Positions 17,748 through 25,158 of a stretch of DNA of 31,604 nt are shown piece after piece. The notes under the pieces were generated by a model that made no database searches, had not been told where the DNA came from, and saw only the letters and a program-made list of their open reading frames with translations. Location of the stretch: NCBI GenBank assembly GCA_001275005.1, contig JWZX01002816.1, forward strand, positions 1 to 31,604, given 5' to 3'. Origin of the DNA: Chrysochromulina tobinii. Lineage: Eukaryota > Haptophyta > Prymnesiales > Chrysochromulinaceae. How positions within the stretch are numbered: the first letter of the stretch is position 1; every line of letters begins with the position of its first letter. The translations under genes and the position numbers were made by a program.

Positions 17748-17853
17748 GCGCCGCACAGACCGCGCGGATCGAGCCTCCAGAAGTTCAAGGCAGCCAGTTG
17801 CATACAGGATACAGCCGCCAACGAACACATCGTCTCGGCGTGCAAAGAAAGGG
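17748..17853 (+). pseudogene. Decayed copy of the 3' end of the downstream EF-hand gene
   Basis: The DNA reads GCGCCGCACA...ATCGAGCCTCCAGAAGTTC...ACAGCCGCCAACGAACACATCGT...GCGTGCAAAG, matching the end of the EF-hand gene at about 19001-19095 (GCGCCGCACAATCGAGCCTC; CTCCAGAAGTTC; AGCCGCCAACGAATGCATCGT; GCGTGCAAAG). The translation aligns as SLQKFKA..AANEHIVSACKE against RLQKFQIAANECIVSACKG. Insertions break the alignment, there are no EF-hands, and no stop occurs at the equivalent place. It is a partial duplicate, not a gene. Confidence 0.75.
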
Positions 17854-18175
17854 ATCAAACAAATATCAAACAAATGTTTAAAATAAGACGTGCGGGTTCG
17901 TGCGTTCAAATTTGGATTTTATACGCTTTACATATTCATACGCAAGGCATGTACGCTTTACGCAAGGGCTTTATATACGGGTCGGTTCCTTGGTTGGCAG
18001 GGCGCCTGATCAGGATCCTCTCACGGCATGCACGGCACGAGGGTGGGGATTTGTGTTAGTAACGTTTGTCGCACGTTCGGGTTTTGAAGAAGTTAGGGTC
18101 GGTACAAAACGCGCCGCGGTGAGCGTTCACTCCACAAGACTACCATTTCCGCATCGTCAAGAGCAAGTCTGACGA

Positions 18176-19118
18176 ATGTCCGGGATGTTCGATGGCGCTG
18201 GAGGAGGAGGTGGCGGCAATGACCCTGCGCCTTTTAGCCCCGGAGGAAAGCGCCGCCCGGGAGACGACGATTCCATGGATGGCGGCAAGTCCATCGGATG
18301 GTGGGTCAAAAATCAAGACTTAGTGAAATTCGATGGGCCGTTCCTGGTGGAGAACACCAAGAAGATGTTCGGACAGGTTTTCACGATTATCGACGACGAC
18401 AGCAACGGCGAGATCGATTCCGAAGACTTTGCAACCATGCCCGCGGCGATGGACAAGTGGGAGGAGCTCAAGATGGAGTTCTCCTCCGAGTCTGCTGTGA
18501 ATCCGAGGGACTTTGTGCTCGGAATCAAGAAGATGGCGTGGAAGAAGGCGGTCGACCAGACCAAATTCGGGCCGGCCGACTTGCAGAACTACAGCCGTTT
18601 CACGACGAAACTGAACAAGGCGCTCAACGATTCGATCGAGAACACGTTGCGCGACCTGCTCTGCGCCATGATCGTGTACTCTCGCGAGGTATGATGGCCC
18701 TTCTGACCGGCCCCTCTGATGGCCCCTCTGATGGCCCCTCTGATTGATTTGCATGCAGGCGATGGAGAAGATGCAGGAGGCATGGGCTGTGCTCGACTTC
18801 GACAAGGACGGCTCGATCACCGTAAAGGACTTCGAAACGCGGCCGGGCGCTACCGCTCAAGCGACCGAGTACTTCACGAAGCTTGCAAATATGCTCGACG
18901 AAGATCACGACGGCACGATCACGCAGGCGGAATTTGAGATCGGACTCAAGCGGCACGCCGTCAAGGCTCTCGACCCCTCCGTCTTCCCCTCGTTCCATTA
19001 CGGCGCCGCACAATCGAGCCTCGCGGGCGTGTCTTCTGGGCGCCTCCAGAAGTTCCAGATAGCCGCCAACGAATGCATCGTTTCGGCGTGCAAAGGGATT
19101 ATCGGCGCGATGCGTTAG
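18176..19118 (+). CDS. EF-hand calcium-binding protein, two exons
   Basis: Exons 18176-18688 and 18759-19118 encode 290 aa. Three canonical EF-hand loops are visible: DDDSNGEIDSED (from residue 73), DFDKDGSITVKD (from 184) and DEDHDGTITQAE (from 218). The N-terminus is Gly-rich (residues 8-15) with no signal peptide or membrane segment, so a soluble cytosolic or flagellar Ca2+ sensor is likely. The splice YSRE/AMEKMQ is phase 0; reading past the donor gives Val then a stop, which supports the intron. The C-terminus (LQKFQIAANECIVSACKG) is the part duplicated upstream at 17748-17853. The exact family (calmodulin-like, centrin-like or other) is not clear. Confidence 0.9.
18689..18758 (+). repeat. 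Intron of the EF-hand gene: CTGATGGCCCCT repeats
   Basis: The 70-nt intron runs from GTATGATGG to TTTGCATGCAG and contains one CTGACCGGCCCCT and three CTGATGGCCCCT-like units. Here the CTGAY units lie on the plus strand, the transcribed strand of this gene, opposite to the helicase introns. Confidence 0.88.
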
Positions 19119-19285
19119 CCCAATGGGCAGAGCGCTCGCCCAATTGGCAGTCAGCCCAATTGGCTGATCATTAGCCCCAAAGGCTGATCATTAGCCCAAT
19201 TGGCTGATCATTAGCCCAAAAGGCTGATAATTAGCCCAATTGGGCGATCTTTAGCCCAAAGGCTGATCATTAGCCCAATTAGCCG
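19119..19285. repeat. 20-bp tandem repeat with palindromic parts downstream of the EF-hand gene
   Basis: The unit AGCCCAATTGGCTGATCATT recurs about seven times with small changes (AATTGG to AAAAGG, GATCAT to GATAAT). Both AGCCCAATTGGCT and TGATCA are palindromic or nearly so, which makes hairpins possible in a 3' untranslated region. It begins directly after the stop codon. Confidence 0.8.
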
Positions 19286-19966
19286 GGGGCGGGGCGGGGG
19301 GTATTGCCGACGCGCGTGTGGGGGGGCGCATGGGCGCATGGGCGTAGGGCGCTGAGTCGGGCGCATGGCACATGGCGTAGGGCGGGGCTCCCGTGGGCCG
19401 CCGCCCCGGGCGTTTGCACGTATTCAGCTCACAAGGGTACGAAGTACGCAATCGAACGTGCGAAGCCGATGGGCGTGGAGGGGTCGGCGGTGCAAGCTGC
19501 ATGATGGTGCACACGTCCGCTCCCGGGCCCACGGCCACGCAGCGCGCTACTCGTCTCTGTTCTATCTCTCGTCGCTGATTCGCTCTCGCGCGGCGCCTCG
19601 CTGCCCGGGTCGTACACGATTAGTTGTGTGTGGCAACTGGCATCACTTTCGGGGCCAAGAAATGCGACGCCATGATCCGGCATGCGCGCTACTCGTAGAT
19701 GCATCTCTCGAAACTCGAAGGCCAGCCGCCCAATGGCCACTCCGCGCGCGGCCTCAGTCCCCGAGTCTTCCTAAAGTCTCCCCCCGTTCCCTAGCCGGTA
19801 ACATATTACTCGAGTCTCCCCGCCCTCTCCCTATCATACTTGATAGGCCCTTGCGGTCGGGGTGTGTGCGAGGTCAGAACAGCGGGAGCGACGGCTCCCT
19901 AGAGCCTAATTAGGCGACTCCCACGCGCCAAGGATTCTGCTCGAGGAATGTGTGCACCGCCTCTTC
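19286..19966. other. Intergenic region between convergent genes
   Basis: This G/C-rich stretch lies between the plus-strand EF-hand gene and the minus-strand CHIP gene. Overlapping short frames on both strands carry no domain. The right end holds an extra copy of the CHIP gene's 3' end (19906-19966). Confidence 0.45.
19906..19966 (-). pseudogene. Tandem duplicate of the last codons of the CHIP gene
   Basis: About 60 bp repeat the sequence at 19967-20026 (TTAGGCGACTCCCACGC, then CCAAGGATTCTGCTCGAGG and TGTGTGCACCGCCTCTT) with a single one-base insertion in the outer copy. The copy lies beyond the stop codon at 19967-19969, so it would be untranslated 3' sequence. Confidence 0.85.
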
Positions 19967-20875
19967 CTAATTAGGCGACTCCCACGCCCAAGGATTCTGC
20001 TCGAGGAATGTGTGCACCGCCTCTTTGAGCGCCAAGTTGGGTACCAGCTGGGACGACTCGAGAGGTCGGCGCGTTACCGGATCGAACTTGCCCACCTTTT
20101 GGAGGTGCTCGAGAATCACTGCCCTCTCATACGAGATTCCGTCTGGAGTCATCACGGGCTCGAGCATCGGTTCCATGGTGATCTTGCAGCAGAGGTAGTC
20201 GGGCACTCGGCTTGGGCCGCGTTTGGCACGGAGCGCGGCCATCGCCTCACCCAGGCACGAGCCTACCAGCTGCTGCTCCAGCTGCAGGTCGTGCAGACGC
20301 GTGCTGCTGCCGCTGCCGCTGCCACTGCCGCTGCCGCTGCCGCCGCTGCCGCCGCTGCCGCCGCTGCCGCCGCTGCCGCTGGCGCTCTCGATCACTGTCT
20401 GCTCACGCTCGTAGTGGCTCCTCAGCAAGCGCTCGACGAGCGCCTCGGATATGCCCACGTGCGCGGCGGCGACCGGATGCGCGACGGCCCACTGCCGCTT
20501 GCGCGCAGAGAGCATCGCACGCTGGATGTCGTCCCTGTATGAGATGGTCTTTCCTTTGCACAGGTCGATCGCGCGCAGCAGGTGGCTCGCAGCTTGTCCG
20601 TGCTGGCCCTGGCTATCGAGCGCGATGCCCAGCAGATAGTGCGCCTTGATGGAGGCATCGTCGAGCGAGAGCGCCGAGGTGCAGTCGGCGACCACAGCGT
20701 CCCACGCTGCCTTCTTCTTGTGACACTGCGCCCGGTTCGTAAAATAGACCGCCTCTGACGGCGCAAAGCAGATCGCCTCGGAGTAGGCCTCGATGGCGGC
20801 CTCGATCTTCCCCTTGGCGAAGCACTCGTTGCCGCGCTGCTTGCAAGCCTCTGCCTGCGCGCCCATCGCGAACAT
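19967..20875 (-). CDS. STUB1: CHIP/STUB1-like TPR and U-box E3 ubiquitin ligase
   Basis: The product is a 302-aa co-chaperone E3 ligase: TPRs bind the C-termini of Hsp70/Hsp90 and the U-box recruits an E2 to ubiquitinate misfolded clients. Three TPR motifs occupy roughly residues 4-108 (ACKQRGNECFAKGKIEAAIEAYSEAI, then FTNRAQCHKKKAAW, then AHYLLGIAL). A helical middle region carries a Gly/Ser repeat of about 25 residues. The U-box is near the C-terminus (VPDYLCCKITMEPMLEPVMTPDGISYER...FDPVTRRPL...LVPNLALKEAV). Length and order match animal and plant CHIP (about 300 aa). The frame runs open to 20896 with a TTG; I take the first ATG at 20875, with a second ATG three codons later. No intron is needed. 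The 3' end is tandemly duplicated downstream. Confidence 0.93.
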   Translation of the reverse strand: MFAMGAQAEACKQRGNECFAKGKIEAAIEAYSEAICFAPSEAVYFTNRAQCHKKKAAWDAVVADCTSALSLDDASIKAHYLLGIALDSQGQHGQAASHLLRAIDLCKGKTISYRDDIQRAMLSARKRQWAVAHPVAAAHVGISEALVERLLRSHYEREQTVIESASGSGGSGGSGGSGGSGSGSGSGSGSSTRLHDLQLEQQLVGSCLGEAMAALRAKRGPSRVPDYLCCKITMEPMLEPVMTPDGISYERAVILEHLQKVGKFDPVTRRPLESSQLVPNLALKEAVHTFLEQNPWAWESPN

Positions 20876-20973
20876 ATCAATGGTGAAAAAACTCAAGCGC
20901 CGCGGAGAGGAAGATGGACCCCAGCCATGGTGTTAAAACGTCGCGGGCTTGGTGTGAATATTGTGTCTATTGG

Positions 20974-21008
20974 GTGCTCACCACGGCGCTCCTCTCCCCT
21001 CCCCACAG
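20974..21008 (+). other. Orphan splice-acceptor-like module on the plus strand
   Basis: GTGCTCACCACGGCGC is followed by a pyrimidine run and CCCCACAG, like the acceptor module in helicase introns. It lies in the short spacer between two minus-strand genes, antisense to both, so it is not obviously part of a gene. Confidence 0.5.
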
Positions 21009-21018
21009 GCGAGTCGCT

Positions 21019-22590
21019 CTACGCAGCCCTGCAGGCGACCAGCAGCCGATCCTCGACCGAGCGCGTAGTGTAGCGGACGAGCCGCACGCTGTACCCGAGC
21101 TCACCCTGCAGCGCCGCCGCTCGGCTATAGTCGAGCATGCATTTGACTTGTCGGCCGAGACGAATCTTCTCGTCGCGCGGGAAGGTGCGCTCAAACTCGG
21201 ACGAGTCCATGAAAGCAGGTGGGGGCGGGCCCGACTGCAGCCGCGTGCGTGCGCTCCGTGCGAGCTCGAAGAGATCGGGCAGCCAGCGAGATTGCCCCGA
21301 GATTGTCTCGGGACGCTCAAAGTCGGGAAGCGACTCGCCTTGCACACCATCGCCGGACGCGGACGCCGCGGACGCGGTCACCTTTGCAGACGCGGTCGCC
21401 GCCTCTGCTGACGCCGGCATTGTGGCCACAGGGAGGGCCGCTGGACCGTCCGAAACGTCCAAGGCATCCTTCGGCTGCATGCATGCCCGCTGACTCTCCT
21501 GGGGCGCAGCTTCCTGATTTGGCGCAGCGCCTGGCTCCGGCTCCGGCTGCATGCATGCCCATTGGCTCGTGGCCACTGCGACCCGAAACTCCTCCTCGTC
21601 CAGCCCGCATGCATTCCAAAACGGGCGGCCCGAAAAGTCGTCCCAACGGCAGAGGTAGTGGCAGCACGTGGCGAGGCAGCAGGGCGGTCGTCGATGGGGC
21701 GGCGCCCGGCGCAGCGCCTCCACGGCCAGGTCGCAGGCCGGGCCGCACAGATGCTTCGACATGCAGAGCTGACGTCGATCCGCGCCGAAGTCGAACGCGG
21801 CGATGTCCTTCACGAGGCGCACGACGGCGTCCGGCGGCGCGTCGCTGGGCTGGCCCGAGGGCGAGGCACGCTTGCGCATCGCGTGGTCGCTGCAGGCACG
21901 CCCTTTGAACTGCTGCCGGTCGACGAGCACGTGGGAAAAGCGAGCGCCCGTTAGCTGCTGCAGGCGCTCGGATAGGCGAGCGGTCCCAGCGCCAAGCTCG
22001 ACCGCCACTGTCGTTGAATCGGATAGGCCGCCGATGCGCGCGAGATGGCGGACGATGGACACCTCCTGCTGCCAGTGCTTGCCGCCAACCTGTCCTGGCC
22101 GTCGCCGGCTAGTCTTGGTCGCCTGGCCGTCGTCGAGCAGCTCCTCCAGCGGAAGCGGCGGAAGGGACTGTAGCACGAGGTCGAGCTTCCAACGTAAGCG
22201 CTGCACCGTTATGCCAGTTGCCGCGGTGATGCGACTGGGTGCGGCGCGGCCAGTGCCAGCTGCTGCTGCTCCTACGGCTGAAGGCTCGGCTGCCGCTGGA
22301 GCTGCCGCTGGAGCTGACGCGTGAGGCTGGACTGCTGGCTCTTCCGAAGACGCACCGGAAGATGGGTTAGCATCGCCGTCCCCTGCATGAGCACCCCACG
22401 AGAACGGCGTATGTCCCGGCGGCACGGCGTCCGTGTGCGCCCGTAGCCATGAGAAACGCGTGTGGCCGCAGGGCAGCCAAGCCGCCACGTTTCCCATCGT
22501 GCACGGCTGCATGCAATTCGGCGCGCGAAGTTTCGGACACGCTCCAAAGGCGAACATGTAACCAGTATCCCAGCTTTCTTGGGCAGGCAT
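21019..22590 (-). CDS. TRM13: TRM13-like tRNA 2'-O-methyltransferase
   Basis: The family methylates the 2'-OH at position 4 of certain tRNA acceptor stems using SAM. The 523-aa product has an N-terminal Cys-rich segment (CPKLRAPNCMQPC...CGH) that may be a degenerate TRM13-type zinc finger. A SAM-binding start follows (VAVELGAGTARLSE), then the family signatures MSKHLCGPACDLA and CCHYLCRW, the segment ending FRVAVATSQWA, and a C-terminal GRQVKCMLDYSRAAAL...GYSVRLVRYTTRSVEDRLLVA. Between them sit Ala/Pro-rich linkers (about residues 60-115 and 375-430), absent from compact relatives. The frame opens upstream with a GTG at 22611; the first ATG is 22590. No intron is required. The start is head-to-head with the PC-esterase gene, so they may share a promoter region. 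Confidence 0.88.
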   Translation of the reverse strand: MPAQESWDTGYMFAFGACPKLRAPNCMQPCTMGNVAAWLPCGHTRFSWLRAHTDAVPPGHTPFSWGAHAGDGDANPSSGASSEEPAVQPHASAPAAAPAAAEPSAVGAAAAGTGRAAPSRITAATGITVQRLRWKLDLVLQSLPPLPLEELLDDGQATKTSRRRPGQVGGKHWQQEVSIVRHLARIGGLSDSTTVAVELGAGTARLSERLQQLTGARFSHVLVDRQQFKGRACSDHAMRKRASPSGQPSDAPPDAVVRLVKDIAAFDFGADRRQLCMSKHLCGPACDLAVEALRRAPPHRRPPCCLATCCHYLCRWDDFSGRPFWNACGLDEEEFRVAVATSQWACMQPEPEPGAAPNQEAAPQESQRACMQPKDALDVSDGPAALPVATMPASAEAATASAKVTASAASASGDGVQGESLPDFERPETISGQSRWLPDLFELARSARTRLQSGPPPPAFMDSSEFERTFPRDEKIRLGRQVKCMLDYSRAAALQGELGYSVRLVRYTTRSVEDRLLVACRAA

Positions 22591-22839
22591 TCGCGGGGCG
22601 GAGTTGCGCACAGCAGAACGTGCTCCTGGACCTCGCAGCCTCCTCCATCTTCACCACCAGCACAGTGCACCTCTCCCTTCCGCCATAGCTGCCTTGGCGC
22701 TTGCCGAAAAAGTCAAATTCAGCGCCTCCAAGAACCTGGTGCGTTCCGCGGTTCTTCAGGGACGTCCACCCCTGGTTTGGGAGTGTATGCGTCGTACGGC
22801 TGTGGATCGCAGACCGCGGAGCCGGGAAAAGGGCTCGCA

Positions 22840-24141
22840 ATGCTATTCGGCCACATGCAGCCTGGCAAGTGCCGCGTCACCTTTGTCGGCGACAGCACCG
22901 TCCACGATGTGTGGGCCGCGGCAGTAGCGGATGCGATGCACGAGCTTCGGCTGCCGCTCGCCTCTTGCGACTTCAACGGGGTGCATGGCGACTGGCTTAG
23001 GGAGGAGGGCGCCTTTTGCCAAGCGAACAAGAGCGTCGACGAACTGCGAAGGCTCCCGAAGGAATCGCTCCTCACGTGCAACGCCACGTTTGCGGAGACC
23101 GCCGTCGTCACTGGTGGCACGTGCACGAGTGTCGTCCTCGACTACTGGCAGTCCGCCATGCTCGTCGTGCCTCGCTACTTTCGTCGAGTGGAACCGCCCG
23201 CCCCCTTGCTCCTCATGCAGGCGTCCAGTTTCGTCTTTCTCGGAGGCGGCGTGCATGCCAACAGCGAGCGCGACCTCGAACGCATCGCCAACACGACGAT
23301 CTCACCGTTCCTGCTCACGGCCCTCCGCCAGGCTGACCGCCAGGTGGCTGACCGCCAGGTGGCTGACCGCCAGGTTATCCGACGGTCCGCGAGCGCCATG
23401 ACGAGCGCCAGCTGGAAGAAGAGCACCGTGGGGCGCGCGCCCGACACAGCGCCCGGCACTGCTCGTGCTGCTGGCGGGTTCGCCTCCCCCGGGGGCAAGG
23501 TAGGGGGCAAAGAGCGCCAGCTCGCCCGGCTGCCTGATATGGCAGGGCTCGCGCGTCTGCTGTGGCTGGAGACATTGCCACAGCACTTTCCTGGCGAAGA
23601 CGGCAGCGGCACTTTCCGGTGGTCAGCGATGGCGGCAAGCCCGCGGTGTGAGCCGATTCAAAACCAGACGGCCGCCAACTGGCGTAACCGTTACCTCGAC
23701 GGGTGGGCGGGCCGCCTTCTCGCTGGCTTTCATGGGACGAGCCTCGGCACGAGCCCGAGCCCTGCCGATTTAGAGCACCCTTCTGCCATATTAGGAAGCC
23801 TCGGCACGAGCCCTGCCCCCGTTTTAGAGCACCCTTCTGCCATGTTAGGCAGTCCCTCTGGATCTGCCATACTAGGCCGCACGTCTGCTCCACGATCAGA
23901 AAAGCGCCCAGCTCGACGCCCATCAGTGCAGCCTGCACCCCCGTGGGTTCGGCTGCGCCTCTTCCATCTCTTCCTGGACCGACACGACATGCACGGCTCG
24001 TCGACGGACCCAAAGACGCGGCGCATCCCGGGCGTGGGCGTCGACTGCACTCACTTCTGCTTCTCGCCCTGGTTGTATGCACCCGTCTGGGACGCGGCGG
24101 TCAACGCGGCACTCGGTCTCGCGGCCGTGCCCCTGCCGTAA
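22840..24141 (+). CDS. PC-esterase / TBL (PMR5)-like protein, 5' end uncertain
   Basis: The family are SGNH-fold acyltransferases/esterases of the secretory pathway that act on glycans in plants. The catalytic serine is in VTFVGDSTVHD (residues 13-23) and the Asp/His pair in DCTHFCFSP (D402, H405), as in DC-x-H-W-C of the family. LWLETLPQHF matches the conserved tail motif. The first ATG in the frame is 22840, giving 433 aa, but only 16 residues then precede the GDS block. The family normally has a signal anchor and more N-terminal sequence, and the frame is open back to 22462, so an upstream exon is likely. Repeats at 23331-23376 (DRQVA) and 23745-23880 (EHPSA) interrupt the domain and could hide unrecognised introns. 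Function is by family only. Confidence 0.75.
   Translation: MLFGHMQPGKCRVTFVGDSTVHDVWAAAVADAMHELRLPLASCDFNGVHGDWLREEGAFCQANKSVDELRRLPKESLLTCNATFAETAVVTGGTCTSVVLDYWQSAMLVVPRYFRRVEPPAPLLLMQASSFVFLGGGVHANSERDLERIANTTISPFLLTALRQADRQVADRQVADRQVIRRSASAMTSASWKKSTVGRAPDTAPGTARAAGGFASPGGKVGGKERQLARLPDMAGLARLLWLETLPQHFPGEDGSGTFRWSAMAASPRCEPIQNQTAANWRNRYLDGWAGRLLAGFHGTSLGTSPSPADLEHPSAILGSLGTSPAPVLEHPSAMLGSPSGSAILGRTSAPRSEKRPARRPSVQPAPPWVRLRLFHLFLDRHDMHGSSTDPKTRRIPGVGVDCTHFCFSPWLYAPVWDAAVNAALGLAAVPLP
23331..23376 (+). repeat. 15-nt repeat GCTGACCGCCAGGTG in the PC-esterase ORF
   Basis: Three units each contain CTGAC and CAG/GT, the same elements found in intron repeats here, but the frame stays open (ADRQVADRQV). 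It may be a real coding insert or a small unspliced intron remnant. Confidence 0.55.
23745..23880 (+). repeat. Imperfect repeat in the PC-esterase ORF
   Basis: Two to three copies of a unit of about 60 nt (CTCGGCACGAGCCC...TTAGAGCACCCTTCTGCCAT.TTAGG) encode an LEHPSA.LGS..TSP repeat. The CTGCCATATTAGG piece is, on the opposite strand, CCTAATATGGCAG, similar to the helicase exon 7 minisatellite. Confidence 0.6.
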
Positions 24142-24346
24142 CGTAAGAAAACGATATACACAAAACGTCGACAACGTAATAATCTGTGAGCTTATGGGAA
24201 AATATAAGAAAATCCCTACCAACCGTGTCCTGTGAGCTGTGTAGTACTCGAGTGTCGCTGGAACGAGAGCCGGGCGTCCGCTCTGCTCTTGCCACCTCGC
24301 TTTCATCGCCACCCATCATGCGACGGGGCAGAGCGGCAGACGAGCA
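24142..24346. other. Convergent 3' spacer
   Basis: This 205-nt, AT-rich at its left end, spacer lies between the plus-strand PC-esterase stop and the minus-strand plastid-protein stop. It should contain both 3' ends. No clear AATAAA signal is present on either strand. Confidence 0.4.
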
Positions 24347-25042
24347 TCACGACGGAGTCGCTCTGCGCTGGGCCTCGAGCGCTGCCCGCCGAGCTTGGGA
24401 CGCCGGCAGCAAGGAGCGCTTGAGCGACTCCACTCGCACTGCCTGCCTGAGGCCTGCGTTCTGAGCGTACAGGGTCTCGAGCTCGGCGCGCAGTTTGGCA
24501 TTCATGTCGGTCGTCTTGCGCAGCGCCGTCTCGGCCTTCTGGCGGTACGCCTTGATGATGGTGAGCCTCTCGTCGAACGCTGGGTTGCCCATCATGGGCG
24601 GCGGTGACTGGGGCTCTGGCACTGGGAGGGAGGGCAACATCGCCATTTGCGACGGCGTGGTGACGGGCGCCGCGGCTTCGTCGGATGGCTGACGTCGTCG
24701 GCTCTCTCTGGGCGGCGTCGGCTCAGACAGCACCTTGACACCATTTTCTGCGATCGCCGTCCCCGCCCAGACCGTCGCATCGACTGCAGCGCCGAAGATG
24801 GCTGCTCCGAAGTCCAAAATAGTGCTTGCCTCCGGCTCGGCCTTTGTCTCCGCATTTTTCCCACCTTTGCTCTCCAATTTCTTCTGCACCTCTTTCGGAG
24901 GCGGCTCCTGCGCCATTTGCACAACCGCTACACCTGCACGTGATCGCTGCGAGATCCCAGGGTGCCCGCACCAAATGCCCTGAGGACAGAACGCCGTGGC
25001 GCTGCCGACGAGGAGGACCAAAAAACACATCCTTACGAGCAT
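24347..25042 (-). CDS. Probable plastid-targeted coiled-coil protein, function unknown
   Basis: I do not recognise this 231-aa protein as a known family. It starts MLVRMCFLVLLVGSATAFCPQG: a hydrophobic signal peptide ending ATAF, with Phe right after the likely cleavage point, then a basic, Ser/Arg-containing stretch (RSRAGVAVVQM). That layout is the bipartite targeting used for plastids of secondary red origin. A hydrophobic Ala/Gly-rich segment follows (ILDFGAAIFGAAVDATVWAGTAIAENG), possibly membrane-associated, then a Pro-rich linker and a C-terminal coiled coil (about 160-228: DERLTIIKAYRQKAETALRK...). The frame continues upstream, but only this ATG (25042) puts the signal at the N-terminus. 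Confidence 0.7.
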   Translation of the reverse strand: MLVRMCFLVLLVGSATAFCPQGIWCGHPGISQRSRAGVAVVQMAQEPPPKEVQKKLESKGGKNAETKAEPEASTILDFGAAIFGAAVDATVWAGTAIAENGVKVLSEPTPPRESRRRQPSDEAAAPVTTPSQMAMLPSLPVPEPQSPPPMMGNPAFDERLTIIKAYRQKAETALRKTTDMNAKLRAELETLYAQNAGLRQAVRVESLKRSLLPASQARRAALEAQRRATPS

Positions 25043-25158
25043 GAAACCTGTTTCCAAAAATGGTTCGACGTTTAGTCCCCCATCGATCGTGAGAAGACCC
25101 TGCGTCAACCTCGGGAAGATGTCTTCACAACGTTTTCACACTATCGCGCCTTTTTCGA

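Larger units (their letters stand above)
16895..18175. other. Intergenic region between divergent genes
   Basis: This 1.3-kb region separates the minus-strand membrane-protein gene from the plus-strand EF-hand gene and should hold both promoters. It contains two copies of CACGTTTGGGATTTTGA (near 17008 and 17088), a 24-bp perfect palindrome (17188-17211), an inverted repeat (17667-17684) and a decayed gene fragment (17748-17853). Overlapping short frames on both strands show no recognisable domain. Confidence 0.5.

Noticed and set aside
20876-20896. Upstream start of the CHIP gene at 20896
   Set aside because: The codon there is TTG; the first ATG is at 20875 and gives a length typical of the family.
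22591-22611. Upstream start of the TRM13 gene at 22611
   Set aside because: The codon is GTG; the first ATG in frame is at 22590.
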